From Verrucomicrobiota bacterium (GTDB lineage: Bacteria > Verrucomicrobiota > Verrucomicrobiia > Opitutales > Opitutaceae), in the NCBI GenBank assembly GCA_947471035.1, contig CANIWJ010000015.1, positions 1-47,424 of the forward strand: a DNA stretch of 47,424 bases, in the 5' to 3' direction. The notes beneath the pieces are model-generated. The model had not been told where the DNA came from and did no database searches. It was given only the letters and a program-made list of their open reading frames with translations. A program made the translations under genes and the position numbers. Numbering within the stretch: position 1 is the stretch's first letter; the number at the start of each line of letters is the position of its first letter. This document shows positions 16,301 through 24,223 of this stretch, in pieces.

Positions 16301-17862
16301 AACCTCATGCCGGCGGCGATGCGCGGCCGCGTGCCGTAGTCGCCGTTGGCGAGCAGGTCGGGACGCTGGCCGAGGCGGCGCGGGTTCTGGTCGTCTCCGT
16401 GACTGAACATGTTGGCGTAACCGATCCACATGACCACGGACGGGTGGTTGCGGTATTTTTTCCAGTCGTCACGCATGGCTTTTTCCCAGGCAACAAAGGC
16501 CGCCTCGGGAATCGGACGGTTGTTCCACATATCCCCGCCCATCCATCCCGCAGGGTGGGCGAAGGGCAGGGACATCGTGAGCCCCCGCTCGTCGGCGGCG
16601 TCGGCCCAAAGACGGTTGAACTGGACTTCGCCGCGCAGGTTCCAGTTGCGCGGCCACATCTCCCAAAAGTTGAAGCCGTTCTCCAGCAGACCGACTACCT
16701 GCGCGTCTACCGCCTCGGCCAGGCCGCTGATTGTATTGTCGTTGTGCTGGTAGAACGGCCGCAGGCGGAGCGGACGCTCGTTCAGGAGGAAGCCGCGTCC
16801 CTCGATACGAAATTCGCGGAAACCAAAGCGTTCGCGCCAGGTGTCAAAGGCGGTGTATTTGGGCACGCCGGATTTTTTTCCGCCGATCAGGCGTTCCAGA
16901 AAAGATTTAGCAGGCGCGGGTTCGTCGCGCAGCAGCGACAATTCGAGCGTGTAAAGGTTGGGGCGGCCCACGTCCCAGAGCTTGGGCGCGATCCAGTCCC
17001 ACGAGGGGCGCACGACGGCGTCGGCGACCGGCAGCGTCCGTGAGGGCAGCTCGGCGACCACCGCACCCGAGGGCCACTCGAGCACGCGGGCGGAGACAGT
17101 GGCGACGGCCTCACCCACCGGCCAGCCGACCAGCTCCACGTCAGCGGCGAGCCGGCGTTCGCGCACGCTCGTGCGCACAAACACCCCGTCGATCCGTGCT
17201 CCGCGCGGGCGGGAAACCAAGCGTACGTCGTCGATCACTCCGCGGGACTTGAGCTTGGCCTTGGCGGCGGAGGCGTCGTTGAAATCCATCAGCGTGAGCA
17301 CTTCGCCCGCTTGCGGTGTAGACTGCACCAGCAAGCTCAGGCGATGCGTGCGACCGGCCTGGACAAGCGCGGTGAGGTCCACCTCTCCCGAAGGCCAGCG
17401 GATTTCGCCAGCGCGACTTCCGTCAACGAAAACGGTGGCGTCGGTGCTCACGCGTTCGAGCTGGAGCACGACAGCGCGGCCGGCCCAATCGGTGGGGATG
17501 GTAATCTCGCGTTCGTGCCAGGCGGCAAAGACCGTGTTATAGTCGGCTGCTTTCCAGGCGGGGGCCGCCGCGACCACGCCGGGCATGCCCCAGCGCGGCC
17601 ACTCGCGCAGGTCGGCCCAGACGCCGGGCACGCGGATCCAGCCCCAGTCGTCGGGCAGCGTTGCCGCGTCGAGCCGAGCGGGGTTGGCGGGCTGGAATCG
17701 CCAGAGGCCGTTGAGCACCATGCCGCCGCGTCCCGGGGCGGTCTCAACGACGGGATCGGCTTTCCAATCGGGAACCTCTCCCGTCGGCGGCGGCACGCTG
17801 GTGGCCTGAGCCGGTGTTATTGCAAAGAGAACGGCGAACGGCAGCGAGAAAAGGAGTCGCAT
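13399..17862 (-). CDS. GH2-like multidomain secreted protein lacking the usual acid/base motif
   Basis: A 1,487-residue exported protein; the start at 17862 gives signal peptide MRLLFSLPFAVLFAITPAQA. Residues ~50-210 form a GH2 sugar-binding jelly roll (GLWRFQPANPARL, VFVDGSRAGEIRWPSGEVDL), then an Ig-like domain and a TIM barrel (~340-640). Where GH2 enzymes have HPSV-x-MW-xx-GNE, this one reads HPSVVMWIGYANMFSHGDD (~472), so the catalytic acid/base Glu is missing at its usual place; a nucleophile-like Glu remains in MSIEFGVPF (~576). Residues ~880-1290 contain two regions resembling the amidotransferase-like folds of large beta-galactosidases. A second jelly roll (~1300-1435: WYRREFTLPETWNGKDLWL) closes the protein. 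It is either a divergent hydrolase or a binding protein, last in the carbohydrate cluster. Confidence 0.85.
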   Translation of the reverse strand: MRLLFSLPFAVLFAITPAQATSVPPPTGEVPDWKADPVVETAPGRGGMVLNGLWRFQPANPARLDAATLPDDWGWIRVPGVWADLREWPRWGMPGVVAAAPAWKAADYNTVFAAWHEREITIPTDWAGRAVVLQLERVSTDATVFVDGSRAGEIRWPSGEVDLTALVQAGRTHRLSLLVQSTPQAGEVLTLMDFNDASAAKAKLKSRGVIDDVRLVSRPRGARIDGVFVRTSVRERRLAADVELVGWPVGEAVATVSARVLEWPSGAVVAELPSRTLPVADAVVRPSWDWIAPKLWDVGRPNLYTLELSLLRDEPAPAKSFLERLIGGKKSGVPKYTAFDTWRERFGFREFRIEGRGFLLNERPLRLRPFYQHNDNTISGLAEAVDAQVVGLLENGFNFWEMWPRNWNLRGEVQFNRLWADAADERGLTMSLPFAHPAGWMGGDMWNNRPIPEAAFVAWEKAMRDDWKKYRNHPSVVMWIGYANMFSHGDDQNPRRLGQRPDLLANGDYGTRPRIAAGMRLIDTVKALDPTRPATTHHGGPIGDFQTVNHYLNLMPLQEREEHPSEWARDGDVPFMSIEFGVPFSLTFTRGRNGYGNAAITEPLVTEHAASYLGPKAYALETPAYRANLARRFKSDQTYDNVDNSATIFGHDTFQAVAELFIRNTWRSWRMWGVTGGMIPWSGGYSWRTEEGDVAIPAFQPGRSGTWFPSYKKNALYLGPAGTGELTPAGRTLIEVNGPTLAWIAGPAPRAEDSGAFTAKDSRFYAGATVEKSVALANDLRDPQSYTGEIVATLGGVELARREISGNLAVGENRFEPFTFVVPAVKSRRDGVITLRARIGERVHEDSFVWRAYPVPAEPSSPSATLWIWDPEGATTALLTVLGQKTKGIDLLSEARFLPPGTPLVIGRRALDSLAPAARHALNDILLAHSRTGATVLVFAQSPETLRDDGYRVSRFVSRRFWPVSTQTAHPALAGLDAGDFQDWAGTGDLVSALDAPLPSTEGTAFRAPTFGYRWGTRGSVSSAAVEKPHRSGWTPLLEGEFDLAYSPLQELRVGAGRLLWCQLDIEGRAVTEPAARRVVENLLQIANSGAKPDPQHSGPVGLSTSSGPACYVGGPEGSDLLQSLGVIFTSVSRIEPAAPLAIIGADVTLEEPTLRAYLRGGGRVVFLPRPAGPQVLGVSLRESVAGALTTDELPPWRELQGLSISDLRLRVDIRRPVAFAEAGAEVAAGGLVARVVEGAGSALWIQTAPSSLPADTKTFYRYSQWRWTRALSQVLANAGATFALDAKPFRGPTEDTNRPLPLAGSWRAQFERRVAENTPDAGNQGREQGWQKPEFDASAWRPITVPGFFEAQVPDWSEFDGAIWYRREFTLPETWNGKDLWLNLGVVDDEDTTYINGRQIGRTAGDKSWSEKRRYRVPAWALKPGVNSLAVRVYDIRGNGGFAEAREEQINLELVDKIAAEAESYYVPGFRLDHELGDDPARYYRW

Positions 17863-17941
17863 GGGGTAGTAGAACTGAGAAGCCAGTATCACGCTTCAGA
17901 CTGGTGACTGAACGCTAGGGATTCGGCTTGAATGAAAAACC

Positions 17942-18520
17942 TCACGGAAGCGGGATCAACTCCACGTCGTCGAGATCCAGATTGCCGATCGCACCCCAGA
18001 AGCCGAACTCCACCGTCATGGTGTGAGCATCCAGGGGAATCTTCAAAACACCTTCGGTTTTCAGCCAGTCAGCAGAAGGCTCCAGATAGATTGAGGGATA
18101 GGATTTAAGCGCGACGCCATCCTCGGTTTTGAAGGACAACTGAAGCCGGGCGGTTTCCCACTTGTTTTTGCCACGCTGCAGATCAGTCAAGCGCGAGCGG
18201 ACGCTCACCTTGATTTGCTTCCAGACGGGGTTGAGCTGTATAGGCTCCGACCAACTTGCGAGAATCGTGCCCTTGTCCAGACCCGCAACGGAGGAAACCC
18301 ATACATAGGGATTTTTTCCGTCGAGTTCGCGCTTGATGTCATTGGGGGCCGATTGCGTGCCCCAGAAGCCAGTGCGTACCCAGCCATCCGCGACAAACTT
18401 CCAAGTCGGTGCCGGCTTGTCGAATCTTCCGTTGATCGGCAACGGCTCGGCAGCCTGAGATTGGATCAATGACGAGAAAAAGAGACTTAGAATCAGGGTG
18501 AGGGTGAATGGCTTGATCAT
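17942..18520 (-). CDS. Small secreted carbohydrate-binding-like protein
   Basis: A 192-residue exported protein. The start at 18520 gives signal peptide MIKPFTLTLILSLFFSSLIQ ending near SQA-A. The mature part (PLPINGRFDKPAPTWKFVADGW near the N-terminus, LDLDDVELIPLP at the C-terminus) has the layout of a CBM4/9-type beta-sandwich, where an INGDF/INGRFE-type start and an IDDVEL-type end are typical. I see no catalytic residues. It lies between the GH36 and GH2-like genes and probably helps hold the same polysaccharide at the cell surface. The family call is by pattern only. Confidence 0.75.
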   Translation of the reverse strand: MIKPFTLTLILSLFFSSLIQSQAAEPLPINGRFDKPAPTWKFVADGWVRTGFWGTQSAPNDIKRELDGKNPYVWVSSVAGLDKGTILASWSEPIQLNPVWKQIKVSVRSRLTDLQRGKNKWETARLQLSFKTEDGVALKSYPSIYLEPSADWLKTEGVLKIPLDAHTMTVEFGFWGAIGNLDLDDVELIPLP

Positions 18521-18612
18521 GGGTAACAGGGGTTGATGCCACCTCCGGCGACTTCGAAGGCGCACTTAGTTAGCTAGTCGCGCCAATCCCGGACAGGCAA
18601 CCGAAGCTGTGC

Positions 18613-18624
18613 GCTACTCGTAAC
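18613..18624 (-). promoter_or_regulatory. Conserved upstream motif, site 3
   Basis: Minus-strand GTTACGAGTAGC, 93 bp before the start at 18520. With its 5' flank (GTTGCCT) it also resembles the flank of site 1 (GTCACCT at 2315), making the similarity about 19 bp long between these two sites. Confidence 0.4.
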
Positions 18625-18660
18625 AGGCAACTTGGGAAGGAAAAGAGCTGCCCGCAGGCA

Positions 18661-18801
18661 CTAGCACGGATTTGAGCCTCCGGCGCGGATCACCTGCGCG
18701 AGATCCCCATCGAACCGGGCCTCGACGTCGTCGAGCGTGCACACGGACCCGGTGTCGAGTTGTGCATAAACGCACGGGGGTTTCTGAGCGGTGAGTGACA
18801 T
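18661..18801 (-). CDS. Possible small protein or gene remnant, 46 aa
   Basis: An ATG at 18801 opens a 46-codon frame ending in TAG, in the gap after the GH36 gene. It begins MSLTAQKPPCVYAQL, contains TLDDVEARFDGDLAQVI and has three Cys. Codon third positions look GC-rich like neighbouring real genes. I do not recognise it. It has no signal peptide. It may be the tail of a lost gene or a small protein. Confidence 0.3.
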   Translation of the reverse strand: MSLTAQKPPCVYAQLDTGSVCTLDDVEARFDGDLAQVIRAGGSNPC

Positions 18802-18838
18802 CGACAACTCTCACCACGTCGAACCGTGGAAGGCGCAT

Positions 18839-21013
18839 TTAGAGCCCGACGAGCAACATTGCTGCGCCAGAAAACGGCGGATGCCCTTGTAGGACGAGTG
18901 TAGAGCCCTTCACCTCAGCGGCAGCCTCCAGCGCATAGGTGCGCGTCACTTTCCACGAGCCCGCCGGCAACTCAAAGGTGATCTTCGCCGACTCGTCCGC
19001 CGGCAGGGCGAAGGCGTGCACCACCACCAGCACCGCCTCGCTTGTATGCCGGACTACGGCCTGCCAGCCGTGCGGCTTGTTCCAGCTCTTGCCGAGCGCG
19101 TGACGCACGAGACGCGATTGCCCGTCGCGGATGACCGGCACGGCGGCGGTATAGAAATCCTGCGCGGCGACCAAGTCGGCGAGTTGCGCGTCAGACAGTT
19201 CACTGACCTCGCCGGACAGGCACATGCGGCCGAGGAATGTGGCGGCGAGCTTGTAGCGAAAATAGCGCGGCGTGTCGTCGGCGTGCAGCACGGCCCAGAT
19301 CTGCGACTGGCGCGGGAGGATCAGGCGGTGAAGATTGGCCGCCACGATGGGTATGGAGAGCGTCTCGTGCGCGTCGGAGAAAGAGCCCTGGGCGCAGAGC
19401 GCCATGAACGACGGCTCTAGCCGGTGTCCGCCCGAGGAGCAGTTTTCGATGATAAGCTCGGGCAGCTCGCGGCGCAGGCGGGCCAGAAACCGCTGCACGC
19501 CGAACAAGTGATCGAGGAGCGCGGCACCGGACGAATGCTCGCCGTCCACGCCGACGGGCAGGCTTTCGTTATAGTCTATTTTTAGATACCCAAATCCGTC
19601 GTCGCGCAGGCGGGCGAGCAGTTTTTCGGCGAGGTAGGCGTGCGTCCATTCGTCGCGGAAATCCCAGAAGTGCCGGTTGCCAACCTGGACGGTGCGTCCA
19701 CGGAAGCGCAGGTGGTGGTCGGTGAGTTCGTAGGCTTTGGTGCCTTTGGTGGCGGCCTCCATCTCAAACCAGATGCCGGGGATGATGCCGAGCGCGCGGA
19801 CGGCGTCGGTGGTGGCCCGCAGGCCTTGGGGAAACTTTTTGCGGTCCACGACCCAATCGCCGTTAAACTGGATGTCTTGGCCGGCGGGTTTCTCGGCCCA
19901 GCCGTCGTCGATGACGAGCACGCGGGTGCGGGTGGCGGCGAGACGGCGGGCGGTAGCGATCACGTAATCATGGGTGGGTTCGCCCCAGGAGGAGCACCAC
20001 TCGTTGAACACCATAGGCAGATCACGCTCGACGGCGGGCTGCGCCTTGACGGCGGCGACTTGCGCGGAGGTGAGCGCGTGGCAGAGGTCGTCGAGATCTC
20101 CGTGCACGCAGGCGAGCGCGGCGACGGGCGTGGCGAAGGTCTCGCCGGGAGCGACTGTGCGCGACCAGTCGCCGAAGTCGCGGCTGGGCAGTCCGCCGGA
20201 AAGGATCACCTTGTCCTTCTGGCGCGAGACTTCGAGATTCCACGAGCCCGGCGCTGAGAGGTGCGCGCCCCAGAACACACTGGCGGCGGTGTCCTCAATG
20301 CCCACCCAAGGGAAAAACTCGCGGACGGGCAGCGAGCCCGTCTGGCCGAAGCGGAGCGTGCGCCGGTTGAAACCGATCCACGAGCGGTCGAGCGAGATAT
20401 CTTCGAGCAGCGCGGCATCGTGCCGGCCCTCGGCGCTCCACGTGCTGCGAAAGCGGTGAACCTTGAGCAATTCCGCCGCCTCGTCGGGGTGGAACGGGGT
20501 GAGTCCGCCTAGGGAAAAGCTCGGGAGATATTCGAGCACGAGCGGCGCGGCGGAGGTATTATCAAACTCTACATGGACGCGGAAAAACGCGTCGCCGGCA
20601 TGCCAGCGCAGCACGTGCCGCAGAGTGGCTCCCGAGCCGTGAGCCAGCGTGGTGACGATCTCGCGTCCCCCATTTGAGAAGGGTGCGGATTCGTGCGCGA
20701 CAAGACTGAGTCCTTGCACGTCCTCGGCGCCGCGCAGGCTGCGACCGATCTGGTGTCCGCCAGGCTCGGGTGAGCCGGCGAGTTTCAACTGAACCAGCCA
20801 CTCCGGCAGACGCGCGGTCTGGGTGCGCCACTTCTGCGGCAGGTGATCGATATGCGGCCCCGTCTCGAATTCGGGCAGCACCGCCAGCCGGTCGGCAAGC
20901 GAGGTCGGAAAGGCGAGCAACTCAACAATGCCTCCGGGCGTGAGCTGATAGCGCACCGTGGTGGCACCGAGGAGGTGGTCGCTGACGGGGTTTTCCAAAG
21001 TAAGAGATATCAT
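18839..21013 (-). CDS. GH36 alpha-galactosidase
   Basis: A 724-residue enzyme that should release terminal alpha-galactosyl residues from galactomannan side chains or raffinose-type sugars. The barrel shows VLVIDDGWAEKPAGQ, GIWFEMEAATKG, then GYLKIDYNES (~474-482) with the catalytic nucleophile Asp, ENCSSGGHRLEP, and SFSDAHE (~543-548) with the acid/base Asp; these are the defining GH36 motifs. An N-terminal beta-sandwich (residues 1-~310) and a C-terminal beta domain complete the family architecture, and the length is normal. The start at 21013 (MISLTLENPVSD) is preferred over the longer frame, which would overlap the GH5 gene. There is no signal peptide, so it acts in the cytoplasm on imported oligosaccharides. 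It follows the GH5 gene by 29 bp, probably in one operon. Confidence 0.92.
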   Translation of the reverse strand: MISLTLENPVSDHLLGATTVRYQLTPGGIVELLAFPTSLADRLAVLPEFETGPHIDHLPQKWRTQTARLPEWLVQLKLAGSPEPGGHQIGRSLRGAEDVQGLSLVAHESAPFSNGGREIVTTLAHGSGATLRHVLRWHAGDAFFRVHVEFDNTSAAPLVLEYLPSFSLGGLTPFHPDEAAELLKVHRFRSTWSAEGRHDAALLEDISLDRSWIGFNRRTLRFGQTGSLPVREFFPWVGIEDTAASVFWGAHLSAPGSWNLEVSRQKDKVILSGGLPSRDFGDWSRTVAPGETFATPVAALACVHGDLDDLCHALTSAQVAAVKAQPAVERDLPMVFNEWCSSWGEPTHDYVIATARRLAATRTRVLVIDDGWAEKPAGQDIQFNGDWVVDRKKFPQGLRATTDAVRALGIIPGIWFEMEAATKGTKAYELTDHHLRFRGRTVQVGNRHFWDFRDEWTHAYLAEKLLARLRDDGFGYLKIDYNESLPVGVDGEHSSGAALLDHLFGVQRFLARLRRELPELIIENCSSGGHRLEPSFMALCAQGSFSDAHETLSIPIVAANLHRLILPRQSQIWAVLHADDTPRYFRYKLAATFLGRMCLSGEVSELSDAQLADLVAAQDFYTAAVPVIRDGQSRLVRHALGKSWNKPHGWQAVVRHTSEAVLVVVHAFALPADESAKITFELPAGSWKVTRTYALEAAAEVKGSTLVLQGHPPFSGAAMLLVGL

Positions 21014-21042
21014 GGTGTATCGTCCAATACCGAAGCGGACGC

Positions 21043-22167
21043 CTAACGCACTTTTACGGGATCGCGAGTCCATAGATAGCCCTTGGCCTCGGCGTCGGCA
21101 CGGAGCAGCGGCCAGTTAGCGTCGAACTTGGCGTGGTTCTCCAGGTGCCAGTGCGCCCAGCCGATACCGAGCCTTTCACAGGTCTCATTGGCGAAACGGG
21201 TGCGGTCCTCAAACGGCACGTCCATGCTCTCCGAACGGGCGGTGTCGTCCTCGCGCACGCCGGACGGGACGACGCCGTCGTAGGCGAAGTTGTTCTCGCC
21301 GGAAAAACCAGGATAAGCAGCGTGCAACGCGCGTAAACGCGCGCTGGTGTGGCCGTTGTAGTAGAGATGGTAGGCGACGGAGGTGTTGCGCCAGTCGATG
21401 TTGCCGGGTTTCCTAGCCTCGAATTTGTCGGCGACCATCTTCAGCACGTCCTCGCCGCCGAAACGCGCCCAGATACCATTGACCGAAAGGAGCTGCTGGT
21501 GGGTGGCGGGCGCCAGGCCGCGCACCAGCGAATAGAGGCTCTGCTGTTGGTCTAGAAACGTCTCGTTTTCATAATAGTTGGCCAGGTCTCCGAGCGGCTC
21601 GTTAGTGAGTTCGTAGATGACATGCGTGCGGTCCTTAAACTGCGGTGCCACGACTGTCCAGAATGCGCGGGTGTAGGCGTCGTCGTAGGATCTGAGCTTG
21701 GTGTGTGCGTTGAGGATCACGTAGAGACCCTCGGCCGAGGCGAGGTTGATGACGGTCTCGATGTTCGCAAGGAGCGCGGCGCACTCCTTGGGCTTGGTGA
21801 AGTCGGTGTAGCGGGTCGTCTTTTCGGGGGCGTCCGACTGGAACCATACCTCGAACTGGATGAGGCGGACGGCGTTGAGCCCGGCGGCGCGCATCTTGCG
21901 GTAGAAAGCGGGATCTTTGGCGGTGGCGTTGCGCTCGTCATTGACGGTGCCGGCCTTGAAAAGCCAGACGGCACCGGCGCGCAGCGGCGTGCTGGCATCC
22001 GTGCGCAGTACTTTCAAAGGTTTTCCCCCGCCGAGAGCGTCGGGCACGGATTGAACGGTGATTCGGGCGCGGTCGGTCGGGCGCGAGGTAGATTGGGCGT
22101 GAAGCGTGGTCGCCCAACAAATTGTCAGGAACAGGAATATGGCGTGAACAAGTCCGATTGTTTTCAT
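21043..22167 (-). CDS. Secreted GH5-type glycoside hydrolase
   Basis: A 374-residue exported enzyme with signal peptide MKTIGLVHAIFLFLTICWA (cleavage near LHA-Q). The TIM-barrel markers are MRAAGLNAVRLIQFEVWF, GLYVILNAHTK and HVIYELTNEPLGD (~181-193), where the Glu of NEP is the acid/base of clan GH-A/GH5. A later Glu in GFSGENNFAYDG (~290) is the best candidate nucleophile, though the usual E-[FYW]-G is not exact. With a GH36 alpha-galactosidase downstream, a beta-mannanase/mannosidase or endoglucanase activity is likely. It heads a minus-strand cluster (GH5, GH36, CBM-like, GH2-like). The AT-rich stretch just upstream (22168-22200) may be its promoter. Confidence 0.8.
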   Translation of the reverse strand: MKTIGLVHAIFLFLTICWATTLHAQSTSRPTDRARITVQSVPDALGGGKPLKVLRTDASTPLRAGAVWLFKAGTVNDERNATAKDPAFYRKMRAAGLNAVRLIQFEVWFQSDAPEKTTRYTDFTKPKECAALLANIETVINLASAEGLYVILNAHTKLRSYDDAYTRAFWTVVAPQFKDRTHVIYELTNEPLGDLANYYENETFLDQQQSLYSLVRGLAPATHQQLLSVNGIWARFGGEDVLKMVADKFEARKPGNIDWRNTSVAYHLYYNGHTSARLRALHAAYPGFSGENNFAYDGVVPSGVREDDTARSESMDVPFEDRTRFANETCERLGIGWAHWHLENHAKFDANWPLLRADAEAKGYLWTRDPVKVR

Positions 22168-22501
22168 TTTTTGATTAATAATTCAAATGTGTTTCCGATT
22201 TATGTATCTTCCCGGCATGATTTTCCAAAACTTAGGAGCGTGCACGCAGCGCGATGCGCGCGGTAGATGGCGATCCAACGATCACCGTACGTGAAGGCGG
22301 CTGAGACGCCGTCTGAATCCGCTGTGAGCGAAAAACATGGAAAAGCCAGGCAAGGCTGAGTCTGAACATCGTGACAGGGCAAAGGGACGGGGCGATCACC
22401 GAAAAGAGGGCGAAAGCCTGCGTCTCCCGCAACCGCATGCCAAAACCAACGGAGCGTTACACGTAGCGAAGCAACAGCGGCGGGCTTCGCCCTTGCTTAG
22501 A

Positions 22502-22723
22502 CGGAACCATGCAGTCGAAGGCGAGTAGCGAGGCGAGATGTCGAGCGCATTTCAGAGGCGAACGACCAAGGACGGAGCGAAGCGGAGATGGCGTAGCCCG
22601 GAGCCGAAGGCGTAGGGTGAGCCCGAAGGGCGAACAATACTCGGAGAGTATTTCGCCGGGAGTGAGCCACTGAAATGTGCCGACAGGTCCCCTTGATGCA
22701 ACCCGCTCGACTGCATGGTTCCG
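22502..22723. repeat. Nested inverted-repeat element (MITE-like or structured RNA), ~222 bp
   Basis: The ends are a perfect 17-bp inverted repeat: CGGAACCATGCAGTCGA (22502-22518) and its reverse complement (22707-22723). Inside, 22539-22555 pairs with 22670-22685 as TGTCG(A)GCGCATTTCAG against CTGAAATGTGCCGACA, with one bulged A and one G-U. Further in, GGCGA-AC-AATACTC-GGA-GAGTATT-TCGCC (22629-22657) forms a hairpin. Concentric stems with wobble and bulge look like a folded RNA as much as like a transposon. No transposase is present. Confidence 0.7.
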
Positions 22724-22742
22724 GCTAACCAATGAAGTGGCG
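22720..22742 (+). repeat. Second copy of the 23-bp interspersed repeat
   Basis: TCCGGCTAACCAATGA followed by AGTGGCG matches 22 of 23 bases of the minus-strand copy at 116-138. It overlaps the right end of the nested element and is followed by hairpin sequence and AAGGCGGCCGA, as is the other copy. Confidence 0.7.
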
Positions 22743-23047
22743 CGAGGAGCGAAATTTGCCGTCCGGCAAGGCGGCCGACCTGCTCCAAAGCCGCAACCGT
22801 CCCGCCGCCTCCCGCACCAGATGCGGATGTGATCGCCACAATAACCGCAATTCCCGAACCCTTTCTTCCCTCCCTTATGCTTGATCCTGCAAACCGTGAC
22901 TATCGAATGGCCTACCTTCACTCGGCGGGGCCACGGTGACTTATGAGATTCTGAACGTCCGCCATGGTGGGAACAATTGGGGGTGGGCAATCTCAGCTCT
23001 GAAAAACCCATCTAGTCTCAACAAGCCTCATAGGCATAGTCTCAATA

Positions 23048-23132
23048 TGGTGCCCGGGGTGGGAATCGAACCCACAAGGATTTCTCCGGAAGATTTTGAG
23101 TCTACTGCGTCTGCCAATTCCGCCACCCGGGC
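23048..23132 (-). tRNA. tRNA-Leu (anticodon CAA)
   Basis: The minus strand starts with GCCCGGGTGGCGGAATTGG and ends with CCCGGGC-A-CCA; the acceptor arms pair over seven bases and CCA is encoded. The T arm reads GTGGGTTCGATTCCCAC. The anticodon loop is CTCAAAA, giving anticodon CAA, and the long variable arm (CTTCCGGAGAAATCCTT) is that of a class II tRNA, as expected for leucine. It decodes UUG. It lies between the folded repeat element and rsmE. Confidence 0.95.
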
Positions 23133-23425
23133 AAGGGTCTCGAAAAAACTAGCGGCCAAAGACGTAGCCTCCCGCACCGGCTTGTAAACTCGAAAGCCGT
23201 AGATCCTCGCATTTCTCTTTTTAACAACAGTTTAAAGACCGCCAAATAAACCCTGAAAAAACTTTCGGTATTTTTGAATGTTTCTCCGCCCAGCCGGTCT
23301 ATCTCCAGGTCATCAATAATGGTTGTTTGGTTTGCTGGCAGAGGCGGCCCCGGGGTGGTTCCCGAAGGTCGCCTCTCCTCTTTTACAGGGTTGGCGCGAG
23401 ACCCCGCAGCGCTTTTATCCGCACC

Positions 23426-24193
23426 ATGGCCGATTTCCGTGTTTTCCTCCCCCTTACCCCGCCGCCCGACGCAGGGGAAATCACCCTGCCCGCCGCCGAA
23501 ACCCATCACCTCGTTAACGTCAACCGCGCCCGCCCCGGCGACCCCGTCGTCGCCTTCGATGGCCAAGGCCGCGAATGGCAATGCCAGCTCTCCCGCGTCG
23601 AGGGCAAGAAACTCGCCCTGCTACAGGTCCGCTCCGCCGCCACCCGTCCTCCCCTGCCCTGCGCGCTCATCCTCGGCCAGGGCCTGCCCAAAGGCGGCAC
23701 CATGGACGACATCGTGCGCCAGGCCACCGAGCTCGGCGCCGCACGCATCGCGCCACTCGCCACCCAACGCAGCGAACTGCGCCTCGATGCCGACCGCGCC
23801 GACAAAAAAACCGACAAATGGCGCCTCGCCGCCATCGAAGCCGCCAAACAATGCGGCAACCCCTTTCTCCCCGCCATCGAGCCCGTGCGCCCCCTCGCCG
23901 CCTTCCTCGACGACCCGCTCGTGGCCGCCTGCGAACTCCGGCTCGTCGCCAGCCTTCACCCCGGGGCCCGCCCACTGCGCGCCGTGCTCGCCGACTTTCG
24001 CGCCGCCCACGAGGGACGCGCCCTGAGCTCCGTCGCCTGGCTGATCGGCCCCGAGGGCGACCTCACTCCCGAGGAGGTCGCCGTCGCCCTCGCCGCCGGC
24101 TGGACGCCCGTCACCCTCGGCCCGCTGGTCCTTCGCTGCGATACCGCCGCCGTCTACGCCCTCGCCGCCGTGCGCTGCGACACCGAAGCCTGA
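23426..24193 (+). CDS. rsmE: 16S rRNA m3U1498 methyltransferase RsmE
   Basis: A 255-residue SAM-dependent SPOUT methyltransferase that methylates U1498 of 16S rRNA at N3. The start at 23426 (MADFRVFLPLTPPP) fits the family; the longer frame upstream does not. The N-terminal PUA-like domain contains HHLVNVNRARPGD. The trefoil-knot SPOUT domain shows GLPKGGTMDDIVRQATELGA, IEAAKQCGN, LIGPEGDLTPEE and LGPLVLRCDTA, where most family members have LG-x-RILR-xETA, so the last motif is slightly diverged. It is convergent with the flavoprotein gene downstream (30-bp gap). The 293-bp gap between it and the tRNA holds no gene I can see. Confidence 0.93.
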   Translation: MADFRVFLPLTPPPDAGEITLPAAETHHLVNVNRARPGDPVVAFDGQGREWQCQLSRVEGKKLALLQVRSAATRPPLPCALILGQGLPKGGTMDDIVRQATELGAARIAPLATQRSELRLDADRADKKTDKWRLAAIEAAKQCGNPFLPAIEPVRPLAAFLDDPLVAACELRLVASLHPGARPLRAVLADFRAAHEGRALSSVAWLIGPEGDLTPEEVAVALAAGWTPVTLGPLVLRCDTAAVYALAAVRCDTEA

Positions 24194-24223
24194 AATCCGC
24201 TTTTACTCCGTAACCACGATACC

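Larger units (their letters stand above)
22168..23047. other. 880-bp intergenic region with a folded repeat element
   Basis: I find no supported gene here. A 184-codon minus-strand frame (22457-23011) runs through the hairpin element and is rejected as coding. 22168-22200 is AT-rich and may be the GH5 promoter. 22502-22723 is a nested inverted-repeat element, 22720-22742 is a repeat shared with 116-138, and 22746-22790 holds another hairpin (TTGCCG-TC-CGGCAA inside GGAGC/GCTCC). The element lies about 300 bp from a tRNA-Leu gene. 22800-23047 shows nothing I can name. Confidence 0.6.

Noticed and set aside
22457..23011. 184-codon minus-strand ORF
   Set aside because: It runs straight through the nested inverted-repeat element and has no family features; the open frame is a by-product of the repeat sequence.
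22930..23132. tRNA-Leu as a possible integration (att) site
   Set aside because: I looked for a duplicated tRNA 3' end nearby and for integrase genes and found neither.
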